Shown here: positions 17,518-28,100 of the stretch, one piece after another
Layout of the letters: every line of letters begins with the position of its first letter
How positions within the stretch are numbered: position 1 is the first letter of the stretch
Assembly: GCA_910584065.1 (NCBI GenBank)
Contig: CAJTZN010000009.1
Coordinates: 1-64,000 of the forward strand
Direction of reading: 5' to 3'
Source: an uncultured Eubacterium sp.
GTDB lineage: Bacteria; Bacillota; Clostridia; Lachnospirales; Lachnospiraceae
Length of the DNA: 64,000 nucleotides
The notes under the pieces: model-generated
Databases searched by the model: none
Seen by the model: the letters and a program-made list of their open reading frames with translations, nothing else
What the model was told of the DNA's origin: nothing
Made by a program: the position numbers and the translations under genes

Positions 17518-19791
17518 ATGAAAAAAATAGAGATTCTGGCGCCGGGCGGATCCAAAGAGGCGATCTACGCAGCCATCTACAGCGGTGCCGACGCGGTTTA
17601 TACCGGGACGGACCGCTTTTCCGCCAGGGCGTTCGCGGACAATCCCACGGTGGAGGAGTTGTGCGGGATCCTGGATTTTGCCCATCTCCATGATAAAAAA
17701 ATATATCTCACTGTCAATACCCTTCTGACCGAAGAGGAACTGGAGGGTAGTCTTTATGCGCTGCTTGCCCCGCTGTATGAAGCGGGGCTGGACGCCGTGA
17801 TCGTTCAGGATCCCGGCGTGATGGATTTCATCGGGCAGAATTTTCCGGGGTTAGCGATCCACGCCAGCACGCAGATGACGATTGTGAGCGGCGCGGGGGC
17901 CGATCAGTGGAAGCCGTACGGTGTGACAAGGGTCGTGCCGGCGCGGGAATTGACGATTGGTGAGATTGCACAGATGAGAAAAAAGACCGATCTCGAACTG
18001 GAAGTGTTTGTCCATGGGGCGCTCTGTTACTGCTATTCCGGTCAGTGCCAGATGAGCCAGGTCATCGGGGGCCGCAGCGGAAACCGCGGCATGTGTGCCC
18101 AGCCGTGCCGTCTCCGCTATACCGTCAACGGAAAGGACGGGGGCTATATATTGAGTCCCAGAGATCTGTGCACGCTCGGGCGTGTCGGTGAGCTGATCGA
18201 GGCGGGAGTCGATTCGTTTAAGATCGAGGGGCGGATGAAAAAGCCGGCGTATGCGGCTTTTACGTCTCATTTGTACCGGCTTTACGCCGACGCGTATCTC
18301 GCCGGCGTGACGAAATCGGATGCCGAGGTCGCGCGCGATGTGAGGCGGCTGGCGGACATTTATAACCGGGGCGGTTTTTCCGCGGGATATCTGTTTGAAC
18401 CGTCGAAAAACAATATCATTGATACGAGCCGCAACGGGCACTATGGCGTGTGCGTCGGCGAGGTCGTGAACGTGACTCCGCGCGAGGTCGAATACCGCCT
18501 GACGGAGCGCACGCACGCGCAGGATGTACTGGAATTTCGGGATAAAAAGGGACATGCCGTGTACGAGTATACGCTGAAAGCGGGGGCGGACTCCCCAGCG
18601 CAGGTGACGGCGCGTTACCAGAAGGGAAGCGCGCCGCGCGCCGGACAGAAGGTGTACCGGATGAGGAACAACCAGCTGCTGCAGCAGATTTCAGACATCA
18701 TCGAGGACGGAAAGAAAAATGGAAAAGTAAAAGTGAGGGCCGTTTTTACGGCAAAATGCGGCCGCCCGGTGAAGCTCACGCTCTTTTACCGGGATCTCAG
18801 GTGCGAGGTGGAAGGCGCCCGCGCCGAGCGGGCAGAGGGCAGGCCGGTCGAAGCGGAGGACATTAAAAAAAGGCTGGATAAGACCGGCGGCAGTGAGTTT
18901 GCGTTTGAGACGCTCGAAGTGCATGTTCCCGACGGTATTTTTATCCCATTGGGAAGCATCGCGTCGCTGCGCCGAGAGGGGCTGGAACGGCTCCGCGCCA
19001 GTATTTGCGGCGGATTTCACCGCACGGCGGGAAAACCGTTGGAAGAGCGGGTGGATGAACCAATTGGTCAGGCACACTCACACTCCGCATTTACAATGAT
19101 CCGTGTGGCCGACATCAAACAGCTGAGGGCGGCTCGTGCCTGTGCGCACGTAACGGCGGATCGCGCGGCCTTCCATTTGAAATTAGATGAATTTGCGCCG
19201 GATACATGGGAACAACTAAGTCGGGAGACCGGTGATCTCCCGTATTACATTTCGCTGCCCGCCGTGCTGCGCGAAAAAAATACGGAGCGCTTTCTGGCGT
19301 GGTGGGGGCAGTGCGGACAAGAACTGGCAGCCGGAAATCTGGCGGGCGTGATCGTCCATTCGATGGATGCGTTCCCCGTGCTTTCGCGCATGCCCGGCAT
19401 GATGGGGCGGGAGATCCTCGCGGGCGAGGGACTGTATTTGTGGAACCGGCGTACGGCGCGTGTTTACCGCGATTTCGGTATTAGCGGCAGATTGTACACG
19501 GCGTACGGGCGGACGAGGGTTATGATGACCGAGGGCTGCGTGAAGAGGGAACTGGGCGGATGCCGTCTGGCGGAGTGGGATAAGAGCCGGAACACGATCG
19601 CTACCCCGAAGAACGATGAATTTGTAGTAGTCAATTACTGCCATTACTGTTACAATGAGATATATGAGAACGAGCCTTCCTGGCATGAGCCGCCGGGAAG
19701 ACAGCGGCAGGACATCCCGGAGATCGCCTTCTCTTTTGAAGATGCCTCTGAGGTGGGAAAGGTTTTGGAACAATGGAACTGTTTATCGTAG
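17518..19791 (+). CDS. U32-family peptidase-like protein
   Basis: Peptidase family U32, here the long 757-residue form with an additional C-terminal part. The N-terminal TIM-barrel-like domain has A-P-G-G-S-K-E-A at 9 and the family signature E-V-F-V-H-G-A-L-C-Y with clustered cysteines (C-Y-C-Y-S-G-Q-C, then M-C-A-Q-P-C), which in relatives bind an Fe-S cluster; D-S-F-K-I-E-G-R-M-K follows. The C-terminus has another C-H-Y-C pair. Some relatives are rRNA or tRNA hydroxylases, not proteases. It starts 5 bp after zapA and overlaps the FtsW-like gene by 19 bp. Confidence 0.9.
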   Translation: MKKIEILAPGGSKEAIYAAIYSGADAVYTGTDRFSARAFADNPTVEELCGILDFAHLHDKKIYLTVNTLLTEEELEGSLYALLAPLYEAGLDAVIVQDPGVMDFIGQNFPGLAIHASTQMTIVSGAGADQWKPYGVTRVVPARELTIGEIAQMRKKTDLELEVFVHGALCYCYSGQCQMSQVIGGRSGNRGMCAQPCRLRYTVNGKDGGYILSPRDLCTLGRVGELIEAGVDSFKIEGRMKKPAYAAFTSHLYRLYADAYLAGVTKSDAEVARDVRRLADIYNRGGFSAGYLFEPSKNNIIDTSRNGHYGVCVGEVVNVTPREVEYRLTERTHAQDVLEFRDKKGHAVYEYTLKAGADSPAQVTARYQKGSAPRAGQKVYRMRNNQLLQQISDIIEDGKKNGKVKVRAVFTAKCGRPVKLTLFYRDLRCEVEGARAERAEGRPVEAEDIKKRLDKTGGSEFAFETLEVHVPDGIFIPLGSIASLRREGLERLRASICGGFHRTAGKPLEERVDEPIGQAHSHSAFTMIRVADIKQLRAARACAHVTADRAAFHLKLDEFAPDTWEQLSRETGDLPYYISLPAVLREKNTERFLAWWGQCGQELAAGNLAGVIVHSMDAFPVLSRMPGMMGREILAGEGLYLWNRRTARVYRDFGISGRLYTAYGRTRVMMTEGCVKRELGGCRLAEWDKSRNTIATPKNDEFVVVNYCHYCYNEIYENEPSWHEPPGRQRQDIPEIAFSFEDASEVGKVLEQWNCLS

Positions 19792-21152
19792 AAATTGCGC
19801 GGTATGTCATCATCCTTATTTTTGGATTGTATACATTTTATTCCTTCCGCGCGTTTGTCGGAAAAAATAAGGAGCGGCAGAACCGGGTATTTGCGGTACA
19901 GCGGACGCTGACCGTGCTCCTTCATACAGTCATGAGCGCACTTCTCATCATGGAGAACATGACGTGGACATACGTGCTTTTATGGGCGGCGGAACTCGTT
20001 TTCTATTTTGTGTTTATCAAAGTATACCAGGCGTGTTATAAAGGACTTTCCAAACTCGTACTGAATAATATGATGATGTGCATGATGGTTGGGTTTGTCA
20101 TGTTAGGACGGCTTTCTTCCGACTATGCGGTCCACCAGATCATTCTGGCGGCGGCCGCGATGGTCGTCTGCCTGTTTGTTCCTCTCGTCATAGAGAAATT
20201 TACGATCTGGGAGCGTCTCGGATGGTACTATGCGGTCGCCGGCGTTTTGTTTCTTCTTCTCGTCTTTGTCATCGGCGTGGAAAAGTACGGTTCCCGCAAC
20301 TGGATCCGTCTCGCAGGGATCACGATCCAGCCCTCCGAATTTGTAAAAATATGTTACGTATTTTTTATGTCGTCCCTGTTGGCAAAAAGTACGAAATTTA
20401 AACATATCGTGCTCATTACGTGCGCGGCGGCGGTCCATGTCGTCATCCTCGTGGCGGAAAAGGATCTGGGAGCGGCGCTCATTTATTTTATTACCTATAT
20501 CATGGTGCTTTACGTCGCTACGATGAACGCTGCCTATCTGGGGGCGGGACTTGGCGGCGGTGCGATCGCCGCGGTTACGGCGTACCGCCTGTTTGCCCAT
20601 GTGAGAACCCGTGTATACGCCTGGCAGGATCCGTGGGGAACGATCCAGAACGAGGGGTATCAGGTCGCCAGATCGCTGTTCGCCATTGGAACCGGCGGAT
20701 TTATCGGGATGGGACTTGGCAAAGGACTCCCGGACAGCGTCCCCGTCGTGGAGAGCGATTTTATTTTTGCCGCTATTTCGGAAGAACTGGGCGGCGTGTT
20801 TGCCATCTGTCTCATCATGGTGTATCTCAGCAGTTATATCATGTTTGTCAATATTGCAATGAAAATGAAAAAACAGTTTTACAAGCTGACCGCATTTGGT
20901 CTGAGCGTTGTCTTTATCTTTCAGGTATTTTTGTGCGTCGGCGGCGTGACGAAATTCATTCCTTCGACTGGCGTGACGCTTCCGCTCATCAGTTACGGCG
21001 GTAGTTCGATTATGACAACGATCATTATATTCAGCATCATCCAGGGAATGTACGTGCTGAATGGAAGAGAGGTGGAAGACAATGGCGAAGAAGAGCAAAG
21101 GAGAGGAAAAAAAGAAAAATCAAAAAAGCGCAGGAAGAGGAATCAAAGATAG
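19773..21152 (+). CDS. FtsW/RodA/SpoVE-family peptidoglycan polymerase
   Basis: SEDS-family glycosyltransferase of peptidoglycan. Of 459 residues, about ten membrane segments are visible. Conserved segments are R-L-A-G-I-T-I-Q-P-S-E-F, then W-Q-D-P-W with G-Y-Q-V-A-R-S-L-F-A-I-G, E-S-D-F-I-F-A-A-I-S-E-E-L-G, and P-L-I-S-Y-G-G-S-S near the end. The tail is highly basic (K/R/E-rich, last 25 residues). It is paired with the penicillin-binding protein that starts inside its 3' end, the normal SEDS-PBP arrangement. FtsW versus RodA is not resolved. Confidence 0.92.
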   Translation: MELFIVEIARYVIILIFGLYTFYSFRAFVGKNKERQNRVFAVQRTLTVLLHTVMSALLIMENMTWTYVLLWAAELVFYFVFIKVYQACYKGLSKLVLNNMMMCMMVGFVMLGRLSSDYAVHQIILAAAAMVVCLFVPLVIEKFTIWERLGWYYAVAGVLFLLLVFVIGVEKYGSRNWIRLAGITIQPSEFVKICYVFFMSSLLAKSTKFKHIVLITCAAAVHVVILVAEKDLGAALIYFITYIMVLYVATMNAAYLGAGLGGGAIAAVTAYRLFAHVRTRVYAWQDPWGTIQNEGYQVARSLFAIGTGGFIGMGLGKGLPDSVPVVESDFIFAAISEELGGVFAICLIMVYLSSYIMFVNIAMKMKKQFYKLTAFGLSVVFIFQVFLCVGGVTKFIPSTGVTLPLISYGGSSIMTTIIIFSIIQGMYVLNGREVEDNGEEEQRRGKKEKSKKRRKRNQR

Positions 21153-22632
21153 GCTTGGGATCGGGAAGCGCGGCCAGATCAAGGACGAGCTGGAGATGGA
21201 GCTGAAAGCAGAACGCAGGCGGAGCAGGCAGATGAACTGGGAAATGGCGACGGTGACTTATTTGTTCATGCTCCTCTTCGTGCTGATGGCCGGATATGTG
21301 ATCTGGTTTTTGTCCGGCGATACGGATCTTATTTTGAACAATCCGCAGAATAAGCGTCAGGATCTTTTAGCCGAGCGCGTCACGAAGGGAAGCATCCTGT
21401 CAGACCGCGGGAAGGTACTGGCGGAAACGGTGACGGATGACGACGGCAACGAGAAGCGGCGCTATCCGTACAGCGGACTGTTTGCCCACACGGTCGGCCG
21501 TACGTCCCAGGGCAGGACCGGCCTGGAGGCATCCGAGGGTTATACGATGCTCACGACGGCGGTTCACCCGATGACTGGCATCCTCAATGAGTTTAAGGGG
21601 GAGAAAAACCCGGGCAATAACGTCGTGACTACATTGAATGTAAAGCTTTCTCAAATAGCGAGCGACGCACTCGGCAGCCATCGGGGGGCGGTCGTCGTGA
21701 TGGAACCGGACACGGGAAAGATACTGGCGATGGTGTCAAAACCGACCTATAATCCGAATACGATCGATTTCATGTGGGAGAAGCTGCTTGATGAATCCGA
21801 GGACAGTTCGCCGCTCTACAACCGGGCGACGCAGGGTTTGTACCCGCCCGGTTCCACGTTTAAATTGTACACGCTTTTGGAATATATAAGGGAAAATGAA
21901 CATTACGATTCGTTTGAATACACGTGCAAAGGAAAGATCGGCAAAGGAAAGGATGCGATCAAGTGTTACGGAAATGAAGTTCACGGAAAAATCGGACTTT
22001 CGCGCGCCTTTGCCAAGTCCTGTAACGCCGCCTTTGCTCAGATCGGCGCCGGACTTGATGCGTCAAAGTGGACAGATCTGTGCGAGTCTTTTTATTATAA
22101 TAAACCGCTGCCGATCGACAAGCTGGAGAACAAGAGCGCGACCTTCCAGACGTCAGGGGCGGAGGGCGCCGGCGATATTATGCAGATGGCGATCGGGCAG
22201 GGCACGACGCTGACAACGCCGCTGCAAAACATATTACTCGTGTCCGCTGCAGTCAACGGCGGTACCCTGATGAAACCTTACCTCGTTGACCGCATCGAGG
22301 ACACGTCGGGAAACGAGATCAAACGCTTTGATCCCCAGCAGGTATCCACCCCTCTTACCGAACAGGAGGCAAAGCTGTTAAAACGATACATGAGGGAGAC
22401 CGTAGAAAGCGGAACCGCGTCCGCCCTTGGTTCATCCAGTTACCGCGCTGGCGGGAAAACCGGTTCTGCCCAGTTTAAAGAGGGCTCCACGGATTCCCAC
22501 GCCTGGTTTGTCGGCTATGCGCAGAAGGGTGATAAAAGCCTGGCGGTCAGCATCGTGGTGGAAGGCGCCGGAACGGGAAGCGCGTACGCGGTGCCGATCG
22601 CCAGAAAGGTGTTTGATGGGTATTCGTGGTGA
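21082..22632 (+). CDS. Penicillin-binding protein (class B-like transpeptidase)
   Basis: Cross-links peptidoglycan. A basic cytoplasmic N-terminus is followed by one membrane segment (about 60-82) and a transpeptidase domain with S-T-F-K (nucleophile Ser258), S-C-N at 313 and K-T-G at 459. No PASTA domains, and at 516 residues it is short. ATG 21082 follows AGAGGTGG; ATG 21061 is in frame but lacks a good ribosome site. It overlaps the 3' end of the FtsW-like gene, indicating that the two are made together. Confidence 0.92.
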   Translation: MAKKSKGEEKKKNQKSAGRGIKDRLGIGKRGQIKDELEMELKAERRRSRQMNWEMATVTYLFMLLFVLMAGYVIWFLSGDTDLILNNPQNKRQDLLAERVTKGSILSDRGKVLAETVTDDDGNEKRRYPYSGLFAHTVGRTSQGRTGLEASEGYTMLTTAVHPMTGILNEFKGEKNPGNNVVTTLNVKLSQIASDALGSHRGAVVVMEPDTGKILAMVSKPTYNPNTIDFMWEKLLDESEDSSPLYNRATQGLYPPGSTFKLYTLLEYIRENEHYDSFEYTCKGKIGKGKDAIKCYGNEVHGKIGLSRAFAKSCNAAFAQIGAGLDASKWTDLCESFYYNKPLPIDKLENKSATFQTSGAEGAGDIMQMAIGQGTTLTTPLQNILLVSAAVNGGTLMKPYLVDRIEDTSGNEIKRFDPQQVSTPLTEQEAKLLKRYMRETVESGTASALGSSSYRAGGKTGSAQFKEGSTDSHAWFVGYAQKGDKSLAVSIVVEGAGTGSAYAVPIARKVFDGYSW

Positions 22633-22665
22633 ATTTCGTTTGGAGCACGTACAGTAAAGGACAGA

Positions 22666-22986
22666 ATGGCACAAAAGCAGATCGCAGCCGTGTTTAGTGA
22701 ATTAACCTTGCAGGAGACAACGGAACCGAAAGGACTTCATGCACCACAAGATTCAAATGATCCTAGAGGGTTAAAAGTCGGTGTTTTGACACCAGTCTGC
22801 TTTATATTGGCAGATGGCACGGAATATCAGGTTGACAGTACGGAGGGTCAACTAGGAGTTACGGTTGTTAAAGGAAGCAAACAAGTAAAAACATACTATA
22901 ATGTTGCTGCGTTTGCTGCTGGGACAGAGAATGAATTTTGGGATAAGATAGACAACGATGTAGAGAGGTATTGTGAGAAGGAATAA
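22666..22986 (+). CDS. Hypothetical protein
   Basis: No family recognised. The 106 residues are soluble and mixed charge, with no signal peptide, no membrane segment and no cysteine cluster (one Cys mid-protein, one near the C-terminus). ATG 22666 follows AAAGGA. The composition is more AT-rich than the preceding genes, which may indicate a different origin. It lies 33 bp after the PBP gene and is closed by a strong terminator, so it may be the last gene of that run. Confidence 0.6.
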   Translation: MAQKQIAAVFSELTLQETTEPKGLHAPQDSNDPRGLKVGVLTPVCFILADGTEYQVDSTEGQLGVTVVKGSKQVKTYYNVAAFAAGTENEFWDKIDNDVERYCEKE

Positions 22987-22994
22987 ATCTGGAA

Positions 22995-23037
22995 GGAAGC
23001 TGCACGGATATAGTGAGTTTGTGCAGCTTCCTTTATT
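22995..23037 (+). terminator. Rho-independent terminator between convergent genes
   Basis: A perfect 11-bp stem (22995-23005 with 23021-23031) and a 15-nt loop are followed by a T-rich run. It ends the rightward run and lies directly before the 3' end of the leftward ABC-2 permease gene. Confidence 0.8.
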
Positions 23038-23041
23038 TCGA

Positions 23042-23827
23042 TCACAACAGATTCAACTTCTTCTTACACATGTAATTCGACAAAAAGAACATGGCGACTG
23101 ACATGCCAAGACTTATGCCGATCGACAGTAAGTAAATCGGCAGCTGATCGCCCATCAGTTCACTCTGCACCGCGGATTCGCCGGACTCCATGGTAGAAAT
23201 AATATCGATCGAACGGAGCATGAACGGGAGAAGCGCGATGACACTTATGATCTGCTGCACGGTATAAATGGCTGCGGAAAAAGCGATCGAGGCGATAACA
23301 CGGTGGTCGCGCACGAGCTGGCTCAGGCACACGGCGGTGAAGATCATCATAATGTTATTGGCAAAGCCGGTGGCGACGGAGAGTATCTGCCAGCCGAGGC
23401 CTTCACTTTCGGAGAAGAAATACCCGATATCTACCTGTCCGGTCACAAAATGGAGAAAGATCAGGAAGGATACGAGCCATAAAACAGCAGTTAGTATCGT
23501 CCACAGGAATGCGACGGCAAATTTGGCAAACAGAATGGTTCTCGTTTCGGCCGGTACGGTGAACGTAAGGTACGCCTCTCTTGTGGCGGTCGTCCGGTAG
23601 AACCGCAGGGAGAGGAAAATGAACGGCGACAGGAATACAAAAATGTAGCTGAGAGCGAAAACGATGATGCCAAAACCGAGAGCGATCTCGAGGATGGGGT
23701 TCTCGAAATTATGCATGATCTTTGCGCCCGCGCAGGCAAGGGCCGTGATGGCGGCAAGCCCGATGTAGATGGGCAGGAATGTACGGTATGTGGCTTTAAA
23801 TTCATGTTTCATTAATTTGGTTAACAT
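23042..23827 (-). CDS. ABC-2 type transporter permease
   Basis: Membrane half of an exporter. Of 261 residues, six hydrophobic segments are visible; the N-terminal K-H-E-F-K-A-T-Y-R-T is typical of ABC-2 permeases paired with YtrB-type ATPases. Its ATG overlaps the stop of the ATPase gene (ATGTTAA), so the pair is coupled. The substrate is unknown; GntR/YtrA-linked systems often respond to cell-wall-active peptides, which is inference here. Confidence 0.85.
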   Translation of the reverse strand: MLTKLMKHEFKATYRTFLPIYIGLAAITALACAGAKIMHNFENPILEIALGFGIIVFALSYIFVFLSPFIFLSLRFYRTTATREAYLTFTVPAETRTILFAKFAVAFLWTILTAVLWLVSFLIFLHFVTGQVDIGYFFSESEGLGWQILSVATGFANNIMMIFTAVCLSQLVRDHRVIASIAFSAAIYTVQQIISVIALLPFMLRSIDIISTMESGESAVQSELMGDQLPIYLLSIGISLGMSVAMFFLSNYMCKKKLNLL

Positions 23828-24516
23828 TTGAACACCTCCCTGAAAAGTGCGTCTACTGATTTGTTTTCTTTTTCGCGGATCTCATCAGCGCTCGCGTGCA
23901 GGCGGACCTGACCGTCCTGCAGGAAAATGACTTCGTCCAGTACATTTTCCACGTCCGCGATGAGATGGGTCGAAATGATGACTGTGGAATTTTCACAGTA
24001 ATTTCCAACGATCGTATTCAGGATATAATCCCTCGTGGCGGGATCGACGCCGCCGATCGGCTCGTCGAGGCAGTACAGGTTCGCCTTCCGGCTCATCGCC
24101 AGTACGAGCTGTACTTTTTCGAGCGTTCCTTTTGACATATGAGCGAGTTTCATATCGGTCGAAAGGTTCAGGTTATTTAACATGTAGACCGCTTTTTCGG
24201 AATCGAAGTCACCGAAAAAGTCGGAAAAATAGACGAGCAGTTCCGAGACTTTCATCCATTTCGGGAAGTAGTTGCTGTCCGGAAGGTAGGAAACGTGTTG
24301 TTTGGTCACAACGCCTGGTTTGTATCCTCCGATCGTGATCTGGCCGCTCGTCGGGACGAGCAGTCCGTTCAGCAGTTTGAGGAGCGTCGTTTTTCCGCTC
24401 CCGTTCGGGCCGAGAAGGCCGACGATCTTACCGCATTCCAGGGAGAGGTTCACATCCCAAAGGGCGGTGCGGCCGCCAAATTTTTTTGACAGTCCTTTCG
24501 TTTCTAATAGTATCAT
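23821..24516 (-). CDS. ABC transporter ATP-binding protein
   Basis: ATPase of the exporter. Walker A G-P-N-G-S-G-K-T-T is near residue 36 and Walker B L-Y-C-L-D-E-P-I-G near 150. The expected signature L-S-G-G-Q is replaced by M-S-K-G-T-L-E-K, as in several YtrB/EcsA-like ATPases. The start at 24516 is chosen because GGAGG lies 8 nt upstream; the frame is open five codons further. It is encoded between the GntR regulator and the permease in one leftward operon. Confidence 0.9.
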   Translation of the reverse strand: MILLETKGLSKKFGGRTALWDVNLSLECGKIVGLLGPNGSGKTTLLKLLNGLLVPTSGQITIGGYKPGVVTKQHVSYLPDSNYFPKWMKVSELLVYFSDFFGDFDSEKAVYMLNNLNLSTDMKLAHMSKGTLEKVQLVLAMSRKANLYCLDEPIGGVDPATRDYILNTIVGNYCENSTVIISTHLIADVENVLDEVIFLQDGQVRLHASADEIREKENKSVDALFREVFKC

Positions 24517-24553
24517 AAAATAATCCTCCATCTGAAAAAATTAAAAGAAATGG

Positions 24554-24928
24554 TTACTGTGTGTCGCAGGAATCCCAGTGCGAATGGATGAAATCCATCG
24601 GCTCGCCGCCAGCCATGCCGAGCTGTTTCAGTTCCTGCTTGAGACGGCACAGTTTGGAGAGCGCGAGCGCTTCTCTCATGGCTTCGATCATCGAGGCGTT
24701 TTCCGTGATCCGTCTGCCGTTCGTCCGCTCGTTGATGAGAAGTCCTTCCCGCTCCAGTTCGGATAGGGCCCGCTGCATCGTATTTGGATTTACGCTGGCA
24801 GCCAGGGCGAGTTCCCGGACGGACGGAAACTGCTGGCCCGGCTCGTATTCGCCGGAGAGGATCAACAGCTTGATGTGCTCGATCAGCTGGATATACAGAG
24901 GTCTGTCATTCGTCAGTTCCCATAGCAT
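24554..24928 (-). CDS. GntR-family transcriptional regulator (YtrA type)
   Basis: First gene of the leftward operon and likely its repressor. The 124 residues are an N-terminal winged helix (P-L-Y-I-Q-L-I-E-H near 10, then F-P-S-V-R-E-L-A and N-P-N-T-M-Q-R-A-L) with only a short helical tail, which is the YtrA subfamily size. The start follows AAAGGAGG. A promoter and a palindromic operator lie immediately upstream, as expected for autoregulation. Confidence 0.93.
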   Translation of the reverse strand: MLWELTNDRPLYIQLIEHIKLLILSGEYEPGQQFPSVRELALAASVNPNTMQRALSELEREGLLINERTNGRRITENASMIEAMREALALSKLCRLKQELKQLGMAGGEPMDFIHSHWDSCDTQ

Positions 24929-24952
24929 GTCTCAGCCTCCTTTCTTTACGTG

Positions 24953-25020
24953 CGTTGTATGCCTTGCTTAATGTATTAAGCGTTTAATGCAATAATACAA
25001 CGAAAAATGGATTGTGTCAA
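24953..25020 (-). promoter_or_regulatory. GntR operon promoter with palindromic operator
   Basis: On the minus strand TTGACA (25015-25020), a 17-bp spacer and TATTAT (24992-24997) form a near-consensus promoter. Two nested inverted repeats lie at and just after the -10: an outer 8-bp pair (24953-24960 with 24995-25002) and an inner perfect 7-bp-arm palindrome (24966-24981). The outer arm overlaps the -10, as expected for repression by the encoded GntR protein. Confidence 0.7.
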
Positions 25021-25048
25021 GTACTTTTATAAAAAAGATGATTTTCTC

Positions 25049-25077
25049 TTGACAGAAGGGGAAAAAATTGATATATA
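25049..25077 (+). promoter_or_regulatory. Promoter of the GH43-like gene
   Basis: TTGACA at 25049-25054, a 17-bp spacer, then TATATA at 25072-25077, about 100 bp before the coding start. It is divergent from the GntR promoter, 29 bp apart. Confidence 0.6.
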
Positions 25078-25174
25078 TTTGGTAAAATAACGGATGTGCT
25101 CCGGTGTTTTCTGAAAATAGGAATAAGAGCCAGAGCTGCCGAAATTAATTGGTCGAAAGGAGTTGACTGTAATT

Positions 25175-28100
25175 TTGAGGAGGAAGAGTTTTAAAAAAGT
25201 TGTATCAAAAGCAATGGCGATCACGCTGAGCGCGGCTTTACTGCTGTCACCGGTGGTCCCGGTACAGGCGGCTGGCGCCGCATCAGAGGAAACCCGGACG
25301 GGGAACGTGGAAACGTATGATTCCATCGACGGACTGTCTGGCGAGATTTTGTACGATACAGACGGAAACAGGGTCTATACGTGCGGCGGAGAGGTACATA
25401 AGATTGAAGAAAATGGTGAGACCAAATACTACTGGTTCGGGGTGGATGACCTGAATCCAGGTGCAGGCTGGCAGAATAACCACCCGGGCATTCACCTGTA
25501 CAGTTCATCGGATCTGTACAATTGGAAATATGAAGGTGTTATGTATGAGAAAGAGGGTGAGCTTTATGCGCATCCGAAAATGCTTTTCAATGGGGAAGAA
25601 TATGTGATGTGGGTTTCAACCGGCACAAAAGGCACCAGCACAAATGGCACCGGCACCAATTACGGTGATGATCTGATTCCGGGTCCAACGAAAGTTCTTT
25701 CCAGCAAAAGCATCACGGGAAAGTTTACCGAGGTGGAAGAACAGCCGGATATGGGAGACAGCTATTCGGGATTCGTCAATCTGTATGAAGAGGTGCAGGG
25801 AGATGCGTATCTGATCCATTACGGGAACACATCAGGTACGCCCGGCGCGCCGCCCACTACGATCTGTAAAACGAAATTGTCATCGGATTATAAGACGACA
25901 GTGGGGGAAACGCAGCCACTGAATTTTTCAGGCAGTTCGCTTGTGAATGCCGAGGGCGGTATTTTTAAACAGAATGGAAAATATTATATCGTCAATGCCG
26001 GCATGAATGAGTATGCATCGGCAAATTCGCTGGATGGCACATGGACGAAGCATACTCTTCAGATGTGGAATGGCACGGAAAAAACGGATATTAAATCTAA
26101 AAACCAGACGAGTAATGTATTCCGCGTAAGATCAGGAAATTCTGATCTGATCGTATGTGTCGGAGACAGTGTGAACGGTGAGAGTGAACCGAGATATATC
26201 TGGCTGCCGATCAAGTTTTTTGGAGATAGGACGATTGCTCTCTGGGATCTGAGCAATTGGAAATTAGGAGATGTCGAAGGGGTGGAGCCGGAAGGACCGG
26301 GCGCGCCCGGGGATTACAAAAATATCCCGGGACTTTCAGGCAGGGTACTGTACGATACGGATGGCAATAAAATATATGCCTGCGGGGGCGAGGTCCGCGA
26401 GGTTGAAGAAAACGGACAGAAAAAGTGGTACTGGTTCGGTGTGGATGACCTGACTCCCGGTGTACCGAACGAACATCCGGGTGTGCATCTTTATAGTTCC
26501 TCGGATCTGTACAACTGGCATTACGAGGGCGTTATGCTGAAGGAAGAAGGAATCACCTATGCGCATCCGAAAATCCTTCATAACGGGACGCAGTATGTCA
26601 TGTGGGTATCTTATATGTCCATGTCGTCCACGCCCGGAGGAGGTGTACCGTCCATGTCCGGAGGCACGACAATCGCGACGAGCGACAGCATAACAGGGCC
26701 GTTTACGGAAGTATCGGATTCTGATATGAAAAATTATCAGGGATTTATCAATCTCTATGAAGAGAGCAAGGGAAACGCATGGCTCATTTATAATGGCAGT
26801 TCCGGCACCCAGGGTCAGATTTGCAGAAAGAAGCTGAACGCCGATTATACGGGGACAGTAGGAGAGGATCAGGCGTTTCAGTTTAGTTCCGGCGGGCTGA
26901 CGAGCACGGAGGGCGGTATTTTCAAGAAAGATGGAAAATACTATATGGTCAATTCAGGCATGAGAGAGTATGCGGTGGCGGATTCTTTTGAAGGGAGCTG
27001 GGAGAAAAAGACGCTTAACATGTGGGATGGTGAGCAGTTTTCTGACATTCAATTACCGAATCAGACGAGTCATGTCTTCCATGTGAACACGCAGGAAGCG
27101 GATACCTATGTCTGTATGGGAGATAGTGTAGGCGGAATGTCGCCAGATCCGGCGCCAGTCTGCTATATCTGGCTGCCCATTGAGTTTTTTGAAGATGGCA
27201 CGATCGCGCTAAAGAAAGCGAGCGATTGGACGATCCCCGGAATGGAGCCGCAGAAGCCGGAGGAAACGCCGGGTCCGGTGGAAACGGATGAACCGAAGGT
27301 TACGATGCAGCCAGAGGTTACGACGCAACCAGAGGTTACGACGCAACCAGAGGTTACGATGAAACCGGGGTCGACAGGTAAACCAGTGCCGACAACCAAA
27401 CCGGAGGTTACTGTAAAACCGGGAGAGACAGTTAAACCGGTGCAGACGACCAAACCGGAAACTACGATAAAACCGGGGACGACAGGAAAACCGGTGCAGA
27501 CGGCCAAACCGGAAACTACGATAAAACCGGGGGCGACAGTTAAACCGGTGCAGACGGCCAAACCGGAAACTACGATAAAACCGGGGGCGACGGGCAAACC
27601 GGTACAGACAACGAAACCAGAGGTTTCGACAAAGCCAGGGGCGACGGGCAAACCAACGCCGCAGCCAGAAGTTACGACCAAACCGGGAAGTACGAATAAA
27701 CCAGAGGTTACGGTAAAACCTGGCGAGACGATCAAACCGATGCCGACGACGCAGCCGGAGGAGAAACCAGACGCTACGAAAAAGCCAGGAGCGACGGATA
27801 AACCGAGTGGAACTGCAAAACCAGAGGAGACGGGCAAACCGACGGGAACGGAAAAACCGGCGCAAACGGGAACACCGGAAGAAACCGCGAAGCCGGTTGA
27901 GGTAAAGAGCGTTCTGGTAGCGGCAAAGAAGCTGACGCTGGGAGTCGGGGAGAAAGTTCAGTTAGAGGCGGCGGTCTACCCGAGAAACGCCGTTGACAGG
28001 AAACTCACTTATAAGGCTTCCAATGCGAAAGTGAAAGTGACCCAAAGTGGAAAGCTGACAGCGAAAAAGCAGGGGAGCAGTAAGATCACGATCGCTGCTT

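Noticed and set aside
20103..21098. 331-codon minus-strand frame opposite the FtsW-like gene
   Set aside because: Composition is D/R/H-rich with no domain; the plus strand gene is certain.
27434..27649. Tandem repeats considered as a CRISPR array
   Set aside because: Units are in frame, contiguous without unique spacers, and part of a secreted-protein linker.
27163..27837. Minus-strand frame of G-V-V/S-G repeats opposite the GH43-like linker
   Set aside because: It only reflects the complement of the T-P-K coding repeats.
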